Translations under genes and position numbers: made by a program
Shown here: piece by piece, positions 50,310-58,000 of the stretch
How positions within the stretch are numbered: the stretch's first letter is position 1
Layout: every line of letters begins with the position of its first letter
The notes under the pieces: generated by a model
The model's input: only the letters and a program-made list of their open reading frames with translations
What the model was told of the DNA's origin: nothing
Databases searched by the model: none
Origin: Oscillospiraceae bacterium
GTDB lineage: Bacteria > Bacillota > Clostridia > Oscillospirales > Oscillospiraceae
Length of the DNA stretch: 64,000 nucleotides
NCBI GenBank assembly: GCA_022846095.1
Contig: AP025583.1
Location: forward strand, 2,108,001 to 2,172,000
Direction of reading: 5' to 3'

Positions 50310-51290
50310 CTACTTCTTGATGTCCAGATCCCGGATTTTGTTGAAGAGCTGCCGGGTGCTCATGTCCAGCTGCCGCGCCGCCTCGGCCACGTTGCCCCCC
50401 ACCTGGGAGAGCACCCAGGTGAGGTAGGCCTTCTCCGAGTCCCGCTTGAAGGTCTGGAAGGGCACGACCTCCTTGAAATCCCCCGCCTCGGTCTTGGTAT
50501 CCCCCTTGCGGTAATTGTACATTACGGGCAGGCCGTCCCGGGTGATGATGCCGTCCGTGGAGAAGACCACCATGCGCTCGATGATGTTTTTCAGCTCCCG
50601 GATGTTGCCGGGGTAGTTGTACTCCCAGAGGAATTTTTTGACCTCCGGCTCCATGGCCCTGATCACCACCCCGTTCTCGGCGGACGCCTTCTCCACGAAA
50701 AACCGGATCAGGGCGGGCAGATCCTCCTTCCGCTTGCGCAGGGCGGGGATATAGATGACGATGGTGCTCACCCGGTAAAAGAAATCCTCCCGGAAGCGGG
50801 AGCGGGCGATGGCGTCCTGCAGGTCCACGTTGGTGGCCGAGATGAGCCGGAAGTCGATATACCGCCGCTCGTTGGAGCCGATGCGCTCCACCATTTTGGT
50901 CTCCAGCACCCGCAGCAGCTTAATCTGGGTCTGAAGGCTGATGTCCCCCACCTCGTCCAGCAGCAGCGTGCCGCCGTCGGCGTACTCCAGCTTGCCCCGC
51001 CGGGTGCTGGTGGCCCCGGTGAAGGCCCCCTGCTCGTGGCCGAAGAGCTCGGATTCCAGCAGCGTGTCCGCGTAGGAGCTGCAATTCACGGCCACGAAGG
51101 GTTTTTCCCGGCGATTGCCGCAGTAGTGGATGTACTGGGATAAAATTTCCTTTCCTGTCCCCGATTCCCCGGCCAGCAAAATGTTGGTATTGCTGGCCGC
51201 GGCCTTGCGGCAGAGCTCCAAAGTCTTACGAAACGCGGGGCTTTCCGTTTCCAATAAATAGCTTTGGTTAAACTCATCAGTTTTGTTCAT
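50310..51290 (-). CDS. Sigma-54-dependent activator without a sensor domain
   Basis: This is an enhancer-binding protein that remodels the sigma-54 closed complex by ATP hydrolysis. The start at 51290 ([17 protein letters not shown]) follows AGGAGGGG. The AAA+ core has Walker A GESGTGKE, the GAFTGA loop ([15 protein letters not shown]), Walker [12 protein letters not shown] and [12 protein letters not shown] Fis-type helix-turn-helix ends the protein ([22 protein letters not shown]). The 326-residue chain has no N-terminal PAS, receiver or V4R domain, so control must come from a partner or from expression. It is divergent from the Grd-type genes, whose promoter is sigma-54 type. Confidence 0.92.
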   Translation of the reverse strand: MNKTDEFNQSYLLETESPAFRKTLELCRKAAASNTNILLAGESGTGKEILSQYIHYCGNRREKPFVAVNCSSYADTLLESELFGHEQGAFTGATSTRRGKLEYADGGTLLLDEVGDISLQTQIKLLRVLETKMVERIGSNERRYIDFRLISATNVDLQDAIARSRFREDFFYRVSTIVIYIPALRKRKEDLPALIRFFVEKASAENGVVIRAMEPEVKKFLWEYNYPGNIRELKNIIERMVVFSTDGIITRDGLPVMYNYRKGDTKTEAGDFKEVVPFQTFKRDSEKAYLTWVLSQVGGNVAEAARQLDMSTRQLFNKIRDLDIKK

Positions 51291-51408
51291 TGCAAGCCCC
51301 TCCTTTTTGGTCACTATAGCATGAAGTTTATTTCCCTGTCAAGAAAAATAACACGTGATTAATTAACCGCGTTTAAAAATACCCCTTGAAAACAAAGGAA
51401 AACAGAGT

Positions 51409-51426
51409 TGGCAAGCCAGTTGCAAG
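51409..51426 (+). promoter_or_regulatory. Sigma-54 promoter of the Grd-type operon
   Basis: TGGCAAG-CCAG-TTGCAAG matches the -24/-12 consensus TGGCACG-N4-TTGCW. The invariant GG (51410-51411) and GC (51422-51423) are exactly 10 nt apart. It lies about 75 nt before the first start codon and points into the operon. A T/A-rich partial dyad around 51350-51376 is a possible activator site. Confidence 0.88.
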
Positions 51427-51501
51427 TATCTATAGCGTGAGCAACGCTTTATGGTTTTTTTCCATAAAGCCTACCCCGAAACAACATAGGAGGTGTGCTG
51501 T

Positions 51502-52788
51502 TTGAAACTGGAACTTGGTAAGATCAAAATCCACGACGTACAGTTCGGCGACGTCACGAAGGTAGAGCAGGGCGTGCTCTACGTCAACGCAGACGAGGTC
51601 GTCAAGCTCGTTCTTGAGGACGAGCGCATCAAGGAGTGCCGGGTTGAGCTGGCCCATCCCGGCGAGTCCTGCCGCATCACCCCGGTCAAGGACGTACTGG
51701 AGCCCCGCGTAAAGGTCTCCGGCGGCGGCGAAATCTTCCCCGGCGCCCTGAATAAGGTCAAGCAGGTGGGCTCCGGCCGCACCCACTGCCTGGACGGCGC
51801 CTGCGTGGTCACCGTGGGCCGCATCGTCGGCTTCCAGGAGGGCCTCATCGACATGAGCGGCCCCGCCGCCGACTACTGCCCCTTCTCCAAGACCCAGAAC
51901 GTGTGCGTGGTCATCGAGCCCAAGGAGGGCCTTGAGACCCACGACTACGAGCAGGCCGGGCGCATGGTGGGCCTGAAGGTGGCCGCCTACCTGGGCGAGA
52001 TCGCCCGGGACCTGGAGCCCGACGAGATCGTCACCTACGAGACCAAGCCCCTGCTGGAGCAGATTGCCCAGTACCCCGACCTGCCGAAGGTGGGCTACCT
52101 GCACATGCTGCAGTCCCAGGGCCTGCTGCACGACACCTTCTACTACGGCGTGGACGCCAAGACCTTCATCCCCACCGTCATGTACCCCACCGAGATCATG
52201 GACGGCGCCATCGTCTCCGGCAACTGCGTGGCCCCCTGCGACAAGGTGACCACCTACCACCACTTCCACAACCCCGTCATCGAGGACCTGTACGCCCACC
52301 ACGGCAAGGATCTGAACTTCGTGGGCGTCATCCTCACCAACGAGAACGTGTTCCTGGCCGACAAGGAGCGCTGCTCCGACATGGTGGCCAAGATCGCCTC
52401 CTACCTGGGGCTGGACGGCATCCTCATCACTGAGGAGGGCTACGGCAACCCCGACACCGACCTGATGATGAACTGCCGCAAGGTGCAGCAGGCCGGCGTG
52501 GACGTGGTTCTGATCACCGACGAGTTCCCCGGCCGCGACGGCAAGAGCCTGTCCCTGGCCGACGCCTGCCCCGAGGCCGACGCCCTTGCCTCCTGCGGCA
52601 ACGGCAACGTGATCCTCAACTTCCCGCCCATGGACCGCGTCATCGGCATGCTGGACTACATCGAGACCCAGATCGGCGGCTACGAGGGCAGCCTCCACGC
52701 CGACGGCAGCATCGAGGCCGAAATTCAGATTATTATCGCTTCCACCATCGCCAACGGCTATAATAAGCTTGCGGCGAAGGGCTATTAA
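51502..52788 (+). CDS. Glycine/sarcosine/betaine reductase component B, GrdE-type proprotein
   Basis: The start is the TTG at 51502, about 7 nt after AGGAGGT. The 428-residue protein is GrdE-like (also GrdG/GrdI). It is normally cut at a cysteine to give two subunits, with a pyruvoyl cofactor on the larger chain that forms a Schiff base with the substrate amine. The cleavage site GNC-VAPCDKVTTYHHFHNP places the cysteine at residue 242, the same number as in GrdE. It is followed by the selenoprotein subunit. Component A (GrdA), GrdC/D and thioredoxins are not in the window. Glycine, sarcosine, betaine or another amine cannot be told apart from sequence alone. Confidence 0.88.
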   Translation: MKLELGKIKIHDVQFGDVTKVEQGVLYVNADEVVKLVLEDERIKECRVELAHPGESCRITPVKDVLEPRVKVSGGGEIFPGALNKVKQVGSGRTHCLDGACVVTVGRIVGFQEGLIDMSGPAADYCPFSKTQNVCVVIEPKEGLETHDYEQAGRMVGLKVAAYLGEIARDLEPDEIVTYETKPLLEQIAQYPDLPKVGYLHMLQSQGLLHDTFYYGVDAKTFIPTVMYPTEIMDGAIVSGNCVAPCDKVTTYHHFHNPVIEDLYAHHGKDLNFVGVILTNENVFLADKERCSDMVAKIASYLGLDGILITEEGYGNPDTDLMMNCRKVQQAGVDVVLITDEFPGRDGKSLSLADACPEADALASCGNGNVILNFPPMDRVIGMLDYIETQIGGYEGSLHADGSIEAEIQIIIASTIANGYNKLAAKGY

Positions 52789-52804
52789 GAAGGAGGTGCG
52801 GCAA

Positions 52805-54112
52805 ATGGAAAAAATCAAAGTCGTACACTACATCAATAACTTCTTCGCCGGCATCGGCGGCGAGGACAAGGCCGACGTTCCCCCCGAAATCCGCCCCGGC
52901 ACCGTGGGCCCCGGCCTGGCCCTCCAGGCCGCCCTGGGCGACCAGTTCGAGGTCGTGGCCACCGCCATCTGCGGCGACAGCCACTTCGGCGCCAACATCG
53001 AGGAGGACACCAAAACCCTTATCGAGATGATCAAGGGGTACGAGCCCCAGCTCTTCGTGGCCGGCCCCGCCTTTAACGCCGGGCGCTACGGCGTGGCCTG
53101 CGGCACCATGGCAAAGGCCGTGGAGGACACCCTGGGCATCCCCGTCGTCACCGGCATGTACGAGGAGAACCCCGGCGTGGACATGTTCCGCAAGGACCTG
53201 TTCATCATCGCCACCGGCAACTCCGCCGCCGACATGCGCCACTCCATGCCCAAGCTGGGCGCCCTGGCCAAGAAGCTGGCCCTGGGCGAGGAGGTCCTTG
53301 GTCCCAAGGAGGAGGGCTACCACGAGCGCGGCATCCGCGTCAACTACTTCGCCGACATCCGCGGCTCCGAGCGCGGCATCCAGCTGCTGCTGAAGAAGAT
53401 GAAGAAGGAGCCCTACGTCTCCGAGTACCCCATGCCCAAGTTTGACCGCGTCTCCCCCGCCAAGCCGGTCACCGACATGAAGCACGCCAAGATCGCCGTG
53501 GTCACCTCCGGCGGCATCGTGCCCCAGGGCAACCCCGACCGCATCGAGTCCTCCTCCGCCACCAAGTTCGGCATCTACTCCATCGAGGGCATGGACCACA
53601 TGGACAAGAAGGACTTCATGACCATCCACGGCGGCTACGACCGCGCCTTCGTCACTGAGGACCCCGATCTGGTCGTGCCTCTGGACGTGCTGCGCGAGAT
53701 GGAGCACGAGGGGGAGTTCGGCGAGCTGGCCAACTACTTCATCACCACCACCGGCACCGGCACCTCCACCGGCAACGCCAAGCGCTTCGGCGAGGAGTTC
53801 GTGCAAAAGCTTCTGGATGACAACATCACCGCCGTCATCCTCACCTCCACGTGAGGCACCTGCACGCGTTGCGGTGCAACGATGGTAAAAGAAATTGAGC
53901 GCGTCGGCATCCCCGTGGTCCATATGTGCACGGTGGTCCCCATCTCCCTGACGATTGGCGCCAACCGCATCATCCCCGCCATTGGCATCCCCTACCCCCT
54001 GGGCGATCCCAACCTGGGCGACGAGGGCAGCAAGAAGCTGCGCCGTAAGCTGGTGGAGCGGGCCCTGAAGGCCCTGCAGACCCCCGTGGACGGGCAGACC
54101 GTGTTCGAGTAA
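52805..54112 (+). CDS. GrdB-type selenoprotein (component B, selenocysteine at residue 350)
   Basis: AGGAGG precedes the ATG at 52805. The frame meets a TGA at 53852-53854 and continues without a break for 86 more codons of clearly conserved GrdB/F/H sequence: LTST-U-GTCTRCGATMVKEIE, then VGIPVVHMCTVVPISLTIGANRI and IPYPLGDPNLGDEG. The UxxCxxC motif is the known active site, with Sec at residue 350 as in GrdB of other Clostridia. A hairpin directly after the TGA can act as SECIS. The selenol takes part in the reductive cleavage that passes the carboxymethyl group to component A. An annotation ending at the TGA would truncate the protein and create a false second gene at 53882. Confidence 0.93.
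53855..53880 (+). ncRNA. Candidate bacterial SECIS element for Sec insertion
   Basis: Immediately after the UGA, GCACC (53856-53860), a bulged T (53861), GC, a 7-nt loop ACGCGTT, GC and GGTGC (53873-53877) form a short stem-loop. A bulged U on the 5' arm is a feature that SelB recognises in bacterial SECIS elements. The stem starts closer to the UGA than in E. coli fdhF, a variation seen in Clostridia. Confidence 0.7.
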
Positions 54113-54128
54113 CCACTGACCCCACCTT

Positions 54129-54191
54129 GCCCGGCCCGCGTAAGCGGGCCGGGCTATCCTGGGGCGGTGTGGCGATCGGACACATCGCCCC
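54129..54191 (+). terminator. Two hairpins between grdB and the transporter gene
   Basis: GCCCGGCCCGC-GTAA-GCGGGCCGGGC (54129-54153) is followed by GGGGCGGTGT...ACACATCGCCCC (54161-54191) and CTCTTTT. They may attenuate rather than fully stop read-through into the transporter gene. Confidence 0.6.
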
Positions 54192-54215
54192 CTCTTTTAC
54201 AGGAAGAGGTGCTTC

Positions 54216-55322
54216 ATGGAAAACAAGCAGATCGTAAAACCGGGTAAAGTTTTGGGCTACGCGGGCGCGTTTATGGCCTTCCTCATCGGCTCCGGCTTCG
54301 CTACCGGACAGGAGGTCCTTCAGTATTTCGCCGCCTATGGGCTGGGCGGCGGGCTGATGGTGGCCCTGTGCTGCGTCATCCTCTTCATCTTCGTCGGCGG
54401 CTGCTTCATCTCCGCCGGCAAGCGGGAAAATTTCGCCAAGGGCAGCGACGTGTACCGCTACTACTGCGGCAAATACGTCGGCACCTTCTACGACTATTTC
54501 TCCATTCTCTTTATCTTCCTCTCCTTCGTGGTCATGATCGGCGGCGCGGGCGCCACCCTGGAGCAGCATTTCAAGGTACCGCACCAGATCGGCAGCATTA
54601 TCATGATGGTGCTGGTGGTGGCCGTCACCATCTTCGGCCTCAACGGCATCATCGACGTCATCGGCAAGCTGGGCCCCATCATTGCCATCTTCGCCATCTT
54701 CCTCGGCATCTACTCCTTCGTGACCAACCCCGCCGGGGTGGTGGAGAACTCCGCCGCGCTGGCCGCGGGCGAAATTGAGGTCTTGCAGGTGGGCACCAAC
54801 TGGCTGACCTCCGCCAGCTCCTACGTGGGCTTCTGTATGCTGTGGCTGGCCGCGTTCCTGGCCGCCATGGGCCGGAACACCAACAGCGTGCGCGAGGGCG
54901 TGTTCGGCACCACCTTCGGCGCCATCGGCTTCACCCTGGGCTGCACCACCATGATGCTGGGCCTGCTGGCCTGGCTGCCTGACATCGCGGGTACCCAGAT
55001 CCCCGCCCTGATCCTGGCCGGGCGCATCGGCAACTGGCTGGCGATCGCGTTCTCTGTCATCATTTTCGCGGGCATCTTCACCACGGCCGTGCCCCTGCTG
55101 TGGCAGGTCTCCTCCCGGTTCACCGTGGAGGGCAGCAAGACCTTTAAGCTCGCCACTGTGGGCTGCGCCGTCGTGGGCACCGTCATCGCCCTGTTCCTGC
55201 CCTTCAACGGGCTGGTGAACATCGTCTACGGCATCAACGGCTACGTGGGCATCATCCTGCTGGCCTTCATCGTCGTGAAGGAAGTGCGCAGAAAGTTCTT
55301 CGTCAAATCTACCGCAGCATAG
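54216..55322 (+). CDS. YkvI-family membrane transporter
   Basis: The 368-residue protein has about ten to eleven spans and the YkvI pattern: GYAGAFMAFLIGSGFATGQEVLQYF (first unwound helix), FLSFVVMIGGAGATLEQHF, and SSYVGFCMLWLAAFLAAMGRNTNSVREGV. The family has a LeuT-like fold, and known or suspected roles involve amino acids or betaine-like compounds. Lying directly downstream of the Grd genes, it is the natural candidate for import of the reductase substrate. The tandem hairpins before it may tune its expression. Confidence 0.82.
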   Translation: MENKQIVKPGKVLGYAGAFMAFLIGSGFATGQEVLQYFAAYGLGGGLMVALCCVILFIFVGGCFISAGKRENFAKGSDVYRYYCGKYVGTFYDYFSILFIFLSFVVMIGGAGATLEQHFKVPHQIGSIIMMVLVVAVTIFGLNGIIDVIGKLGPIIAIFAIFLGIYSFVTNPAGVVENSAALAAGEIEVLQVGTNWLTSASSYVGFCMLWLAAFLAAMGRNTNSVREGVFGTTFGAIGFTLGCTTMMLGLLAWLPDIAGTQIPALILAGRIGNWLAIAFSVIIFAGIFTTAVPLLWQVSSRFTVEGSKTFKLATVGCAVVGTVIALFLPFNGLVNIVYGINGYVGIILLAFIVVKEVRRKFFVKSTAA

Positions 55323-55388
55323 GCCTGAGCGGGGGCTGCCGCCCCCGATAAGGTATAAAGATCTTTTCCCGATAAACCCCCTCTGGTT

Positions 55389-55424
55389 GCAAAAAGTCCC
55401 GGCCGTATGGCCGGGACTTTTTGC
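55389..55424 (+). terminator. Terminator after the YkvI gene
   Basis: GCAAAAAGTCCCGGCC, GTAT and the exact complement, ending in TTTTT: a perfect 16-bp stem. Confidence 0.9.
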
Positions 55425-55432
55425 GCAAACGC

Positions 55433-55455
55433 AACCTTTTTCCGGCGTTTGCGTA
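55433..55455 (+). promoter_or_regulatory. ECF-type promoter (probable autoregulation)
   Basis: AAC (55433-55435, in GCAACC), 16 nt and CGTA (55452-55455) match the ECF pattern AAC-N16-CGTA. It lies 52 nt before the sigma factor gene and may be used by its own product. Confidence 0.6.
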
Positions 55456-55506
55456 TATACTGGTAGAACCATCCGCGCGGAGGGTTTGGGGACAGGAGGT
55501 GCGCCC

Positions 55507-56055
55507 TTGGACGAACGCAGGCTGGCAGAACGCCTGAACAAAAAAAGCCGCGGCGCGCTGGAGCAGGCCATCAGGCAGTTTACCCCCTACGTCGGCGTCG
55601 TGGCCTGGCGGACGCTCTCCGGCTCGTGCGCCGCCCGGGAGGACGTGGAGGAGGTGGTCTCCGACGTGTTTCTCGCCCTCTGGGCCCACGCCGGGGAGCT
55701 GGACCCGGCGCAGGGGCTGCGCCCCTGGCTGGCGGCGGTGGCGCGCAACAAGGCCGCCGACCGCCTGCGCCGCCTGCCCACCGCCCCCCTCCCTCTCTCC
55801 GAGCTGGAGGCCGACCGCGCCCCCACGCCGGAGGAGGCCGCCGAGGCGCGGGACTGCTCGGAACGGCTCTGGCGGGCCGTGGACGCCATGGGGGAGCCGG
55901 ACCGCACCCTCTTTCTCCGCCACTACTACTATGGGGACAAGCTCAAGGACGCGGCCCGGGACCTGGACATGAAGCTCTCCACGGCGAAAAGCCGGCTCCT
56001 GCGGGGCCGGAGGGCACTGAAGGAACAACTGACGGAAGGAGGGGATCGGCTGTGA
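55507..56055 (+). CDS. ECF-family RNA polymerase sigma factor
   Basis: The start is a TTG at 55507, 7 nt after AGGAGGT. The 182-residue protein has region 2 (AIRQFTPYVGVVAWRTLSGSCAAREDVEEVVSDVFLALWAHA) and region 4 (MGEPDRTLFLRHYYYGDKLKDAARDLDMKLSTAKSRLLRGR). It is translationally coupled to the next gene by a 4-nt GTGA overlap, the usual position of an anti-sigma factor. Confidence 0.92.
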   Translation: MDERRLAERLNKKSRGALEQAIRQFTPYVGVVAWRTLSGSCAAREDVEEVVSDVFLALWAHAGELDPAQGLRPWLAAVARNKAADRLRRLPTAPLPLSELEADRAPTPEEAAEARDCSERLWRAVDAMGEPDRTLFLRHYYYGDKLKDAARDLDMKLSTAKSRLLRGRRALKEQLTEGGDRL

Positions 56056-57482
56056 AAAGCAGCTACCGCAGGCTGTGGGACGCCGTGCTGCCGGGGAAGC
56101 GGGCCTGCCCGGAGCTCAGGAGCGCCGACATCTCCCGGCGCGTCACCGCCGCCCTGGACGCCGTCCCCTCGGAAAGGAAGCGCTATATGAGGCACAAACT
56201 GCGCGTCGCGGCGGTCTTCGCCGCGGCCGCGGTGGCCCTGACGGGCACCGCGCTGGCCGTGGCCGGCTCCTGGAACGTACTCAACGCCTATTTTGAGGGG
56301 GACACCTCCCCCGGCGCGGCGCTGGTGGACGACCAGCCCCGCGTTTTGCAGGACGACAATTACACCCTGACGGTGGAGAGTTCGGTGTCCGACGGCTCCG
56401 CCGCCCTCCTGCTCATCCGTCTGGACGCCCGGACGGATGAGGCCGCCGCCTTCATGGGCTCGGACGACTTCAACGGCATCGACCTGTGGAGCATCTACCC
56501 CCTGGTCCCGGCGGAGGACGGGGACGGCTCCGAGTACCCCAGCGTCCTCAGCGTGGGCTACAGCGAGGTGAAGGAGCTGCGCACCGAGACCTCCACCACC
56601 TGGCAGTTCGACGTGGATCTCAGCGGTATGGAGGCTACCGCCGTCCACGTCCGCATGGGCTATATGGAAAAGGGGCTCTCCCTGGATCTCCCCCTGTCCC
56701 CCGCCCGGCCGGTCACGCTGGACATCGGCGCCTCCGGCAATGGGCTGGCCTGGTACGACGTGCTGGAGGACAGCCGGGTCACGCTCAACGCGGTCTCCAT
56801 CACCCCCCTGAGCTTCCATATGGACGTGGCGTGGGAGACGGGCGGCGGCAGGACCGAGGCCCCCCTCCCCCCCGTCCTGTTCCGCATGGCGGACGGCTCC
56901 CTGCGCACCATGGGCCAGACGCTCCAGCAGATCATACAGGGCAGCTCGGTTACCTGGACGAACGACGGGCAAACGGAATACCGGGGCGGCTGGGATCTCC
57001 GCTTCCGCTCCGTGCAGGATCTCGCCCAGATCTCCGGGGTGGTCGTCTGGGGCAGGGAATACCCCCTGGACGGCGGAGCCTCCAGGGCGGTGGCGGTGGA
57101 TCCCAACCTGCTGCCCTTTGAGGTGCCCGCCGTGGACCCCCAGCTCAGCGGGATCGGCTACGCTCTCCCCGTTCGGGCCCTGAGCGAGGGGCTGGGCGCC
57201 GCCTGCCGGTGGGACGGCGGTACCCACACCGCCGCCATGACCTACCGGGGCGTCACGATTTCCCTGACCTGGGGCAGCAAAACCGCCCTGGTGGACGGCC
57301 GGCCGGTGGAGCTGGAGGCCCCGGTCTTTCTTGTGGACGGGGAGGGGCGCGTACACCCCACCCCCGACGGGACGGTCTCCAGCGGGACATTGTGCGTGGA
57401 GTACTCCTCCGATCTGCTGGAAGCCTGGTCCCTCTGGGCCACCCTCCCCTACCACGCGGAAAGCTGGATCGTCTACCCATAG
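56052..57482 (+). CDS. Putative membrane anti-sigma factor with copper amine oxidase-like C-terminal domain
   Basis: The GTG start (56052) overlaps the sigma stop. The 476-residue protein has a short cytoplasmic part (1-50), one span (VAAVFAAAAVALTGTALAVAGSW, about 53-74), a large extracellular domain that resembles the DUF4179-type partners of Clostridial ECF factors (about 75-350), and a C-terminal segment (GIGYALPVRALSEGLGAACRWDGGTHTAAMT then TALVDGRPVELEAPVFLVDGEGRVHP) that matches the copper amine oxidase N-terminal-like domain found in cell-surface proteins. The role as an anti-sigma is inferred from position. Confidence 0.75.
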   Translation: MKSSYRRLWDAVLPGKRACPELRSADISRRVTAALDAVPSERKRYMRHKLRVAAVFAAAAVALTGTALAVAGSWNVLNAYFEGDTSPGAALVDDQPRVLQDDNYTLTVESSVSDGSAALLLIRLDARTDEAAAFMGSDDFNGIDLWSIYPLVPAEDGDGSEYPSVLSVGYSEVKELRTETSTTWQFDVDLSGMEATAVHVRMGYMEKGLSLDLPLSPARPVTLDIGASGNGLAWYDVLEDSRVTLNAVSITPLSFHMDVAWETGGGRTEAPLPPVLFRMADGSLRTMGQTLQQIIQGSSVTWTNDGQTEYRGGWDLRFRSVQDLAQISGVVVWGREYPLDGGASRAVAVDPNLLPFEVPAVDPQLSGIGYALPVRALSEGLGAACRWDGGTHTAAMTYRGVTISLTWGSKTALVDGRPVELEAPVFLVDGEGRVHPTPDGTVSSGTLCVEYSSDLLEAWSLWATLPYHAESWIVYP

Positions 57483-57487
57483 GAAAA

Positions 57488-57518
57488 GAGGCCCGGCGCG
57501 TAAAACGCGCCGGGCCTC
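57488..57518 (+). terminator. Terminator after the anti-sigma gene
   Basis: GAGGCCCGGCGCG, TAAAA and complement, ending CTCTCC; stem 13 bp, weak T tract. Confidence 0.7.
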
Positions 57519-57573
57519 TCCAGCTTGTTTAAAACTAGGTATACAGGCCGCAAGCTGTTTCAACTTGGGCGGA

Positions 57574-57646
57574 TAAGGCGCACCTGTCATTGCGAGGAGG
57601 CCCCGCAGGGCCGACGCGGCAATCCGTTTCCTTTTTCGGAGGCCCG
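57574..57646 (+). repeat. Dispersed repeat, family C (right copy)
   Basis: Direct copy of 49953-50026: GTCATTGCGAGGAGG, GCCGACGCGGCAATCCG and TTTTTCGGAGGC are shared, with small changes in the loop. Confidence 0.8.
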
Positions 57647-57815
57647 GCCTCCGGCGGCGGGATTCTTTGCTTGCAAAGAACCCCGGGAAGAAACAACCAG
57701 GGCTTCGGCCCTGGACCCTGGGGCCCGGCGGCGGTGCGGTTTAGGTAACCTGCAAAACCTGTAAGCGCTCAGGGCTCGGTTCGGTCTGGAACTTGAGGCG
57801 AATAGGGCTGCCGCC

Positions 57816-57945
57816 CCTGCGGCACATTACCTGCCCAAACTTGAAAGTAGTTGCGGTTCAACAGGTGCCTAAAAAGCCGCTCGTACTGCCATGCCACGTA
57901 CAGCGCTTGGCACTCGTAGGGGCGATTCACGAATCGCCCGCCTAC
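57816..57945 (+). repeat. Dispersed composite repeat, families B+A (right copy)
   Basis: About 90% identical by eye to 50113-50240, same orientation. With the family C copy before it, this repeats the order seen at the left end of the 50-58 kb segment. No gene is seen in 57519-58000; the part between the two repeats (57647-57815) contains GGCCTCCGGCGGC-type runs but nothing recognised. Confidence 0.85.
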
Positions 57946-58000
57946 TCAGGCCGCCTTAGCCGCATCTCTTGTGCAAGCACCCTAATATTGTCCATAGCTC

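Noticed and set aside
53882-54112. Separate 76-codon gene after the GrdB-type frame
   Set aside because: It is the 3' part of the selenoprotein gene after the Sec codon; no ribosome site of its own.
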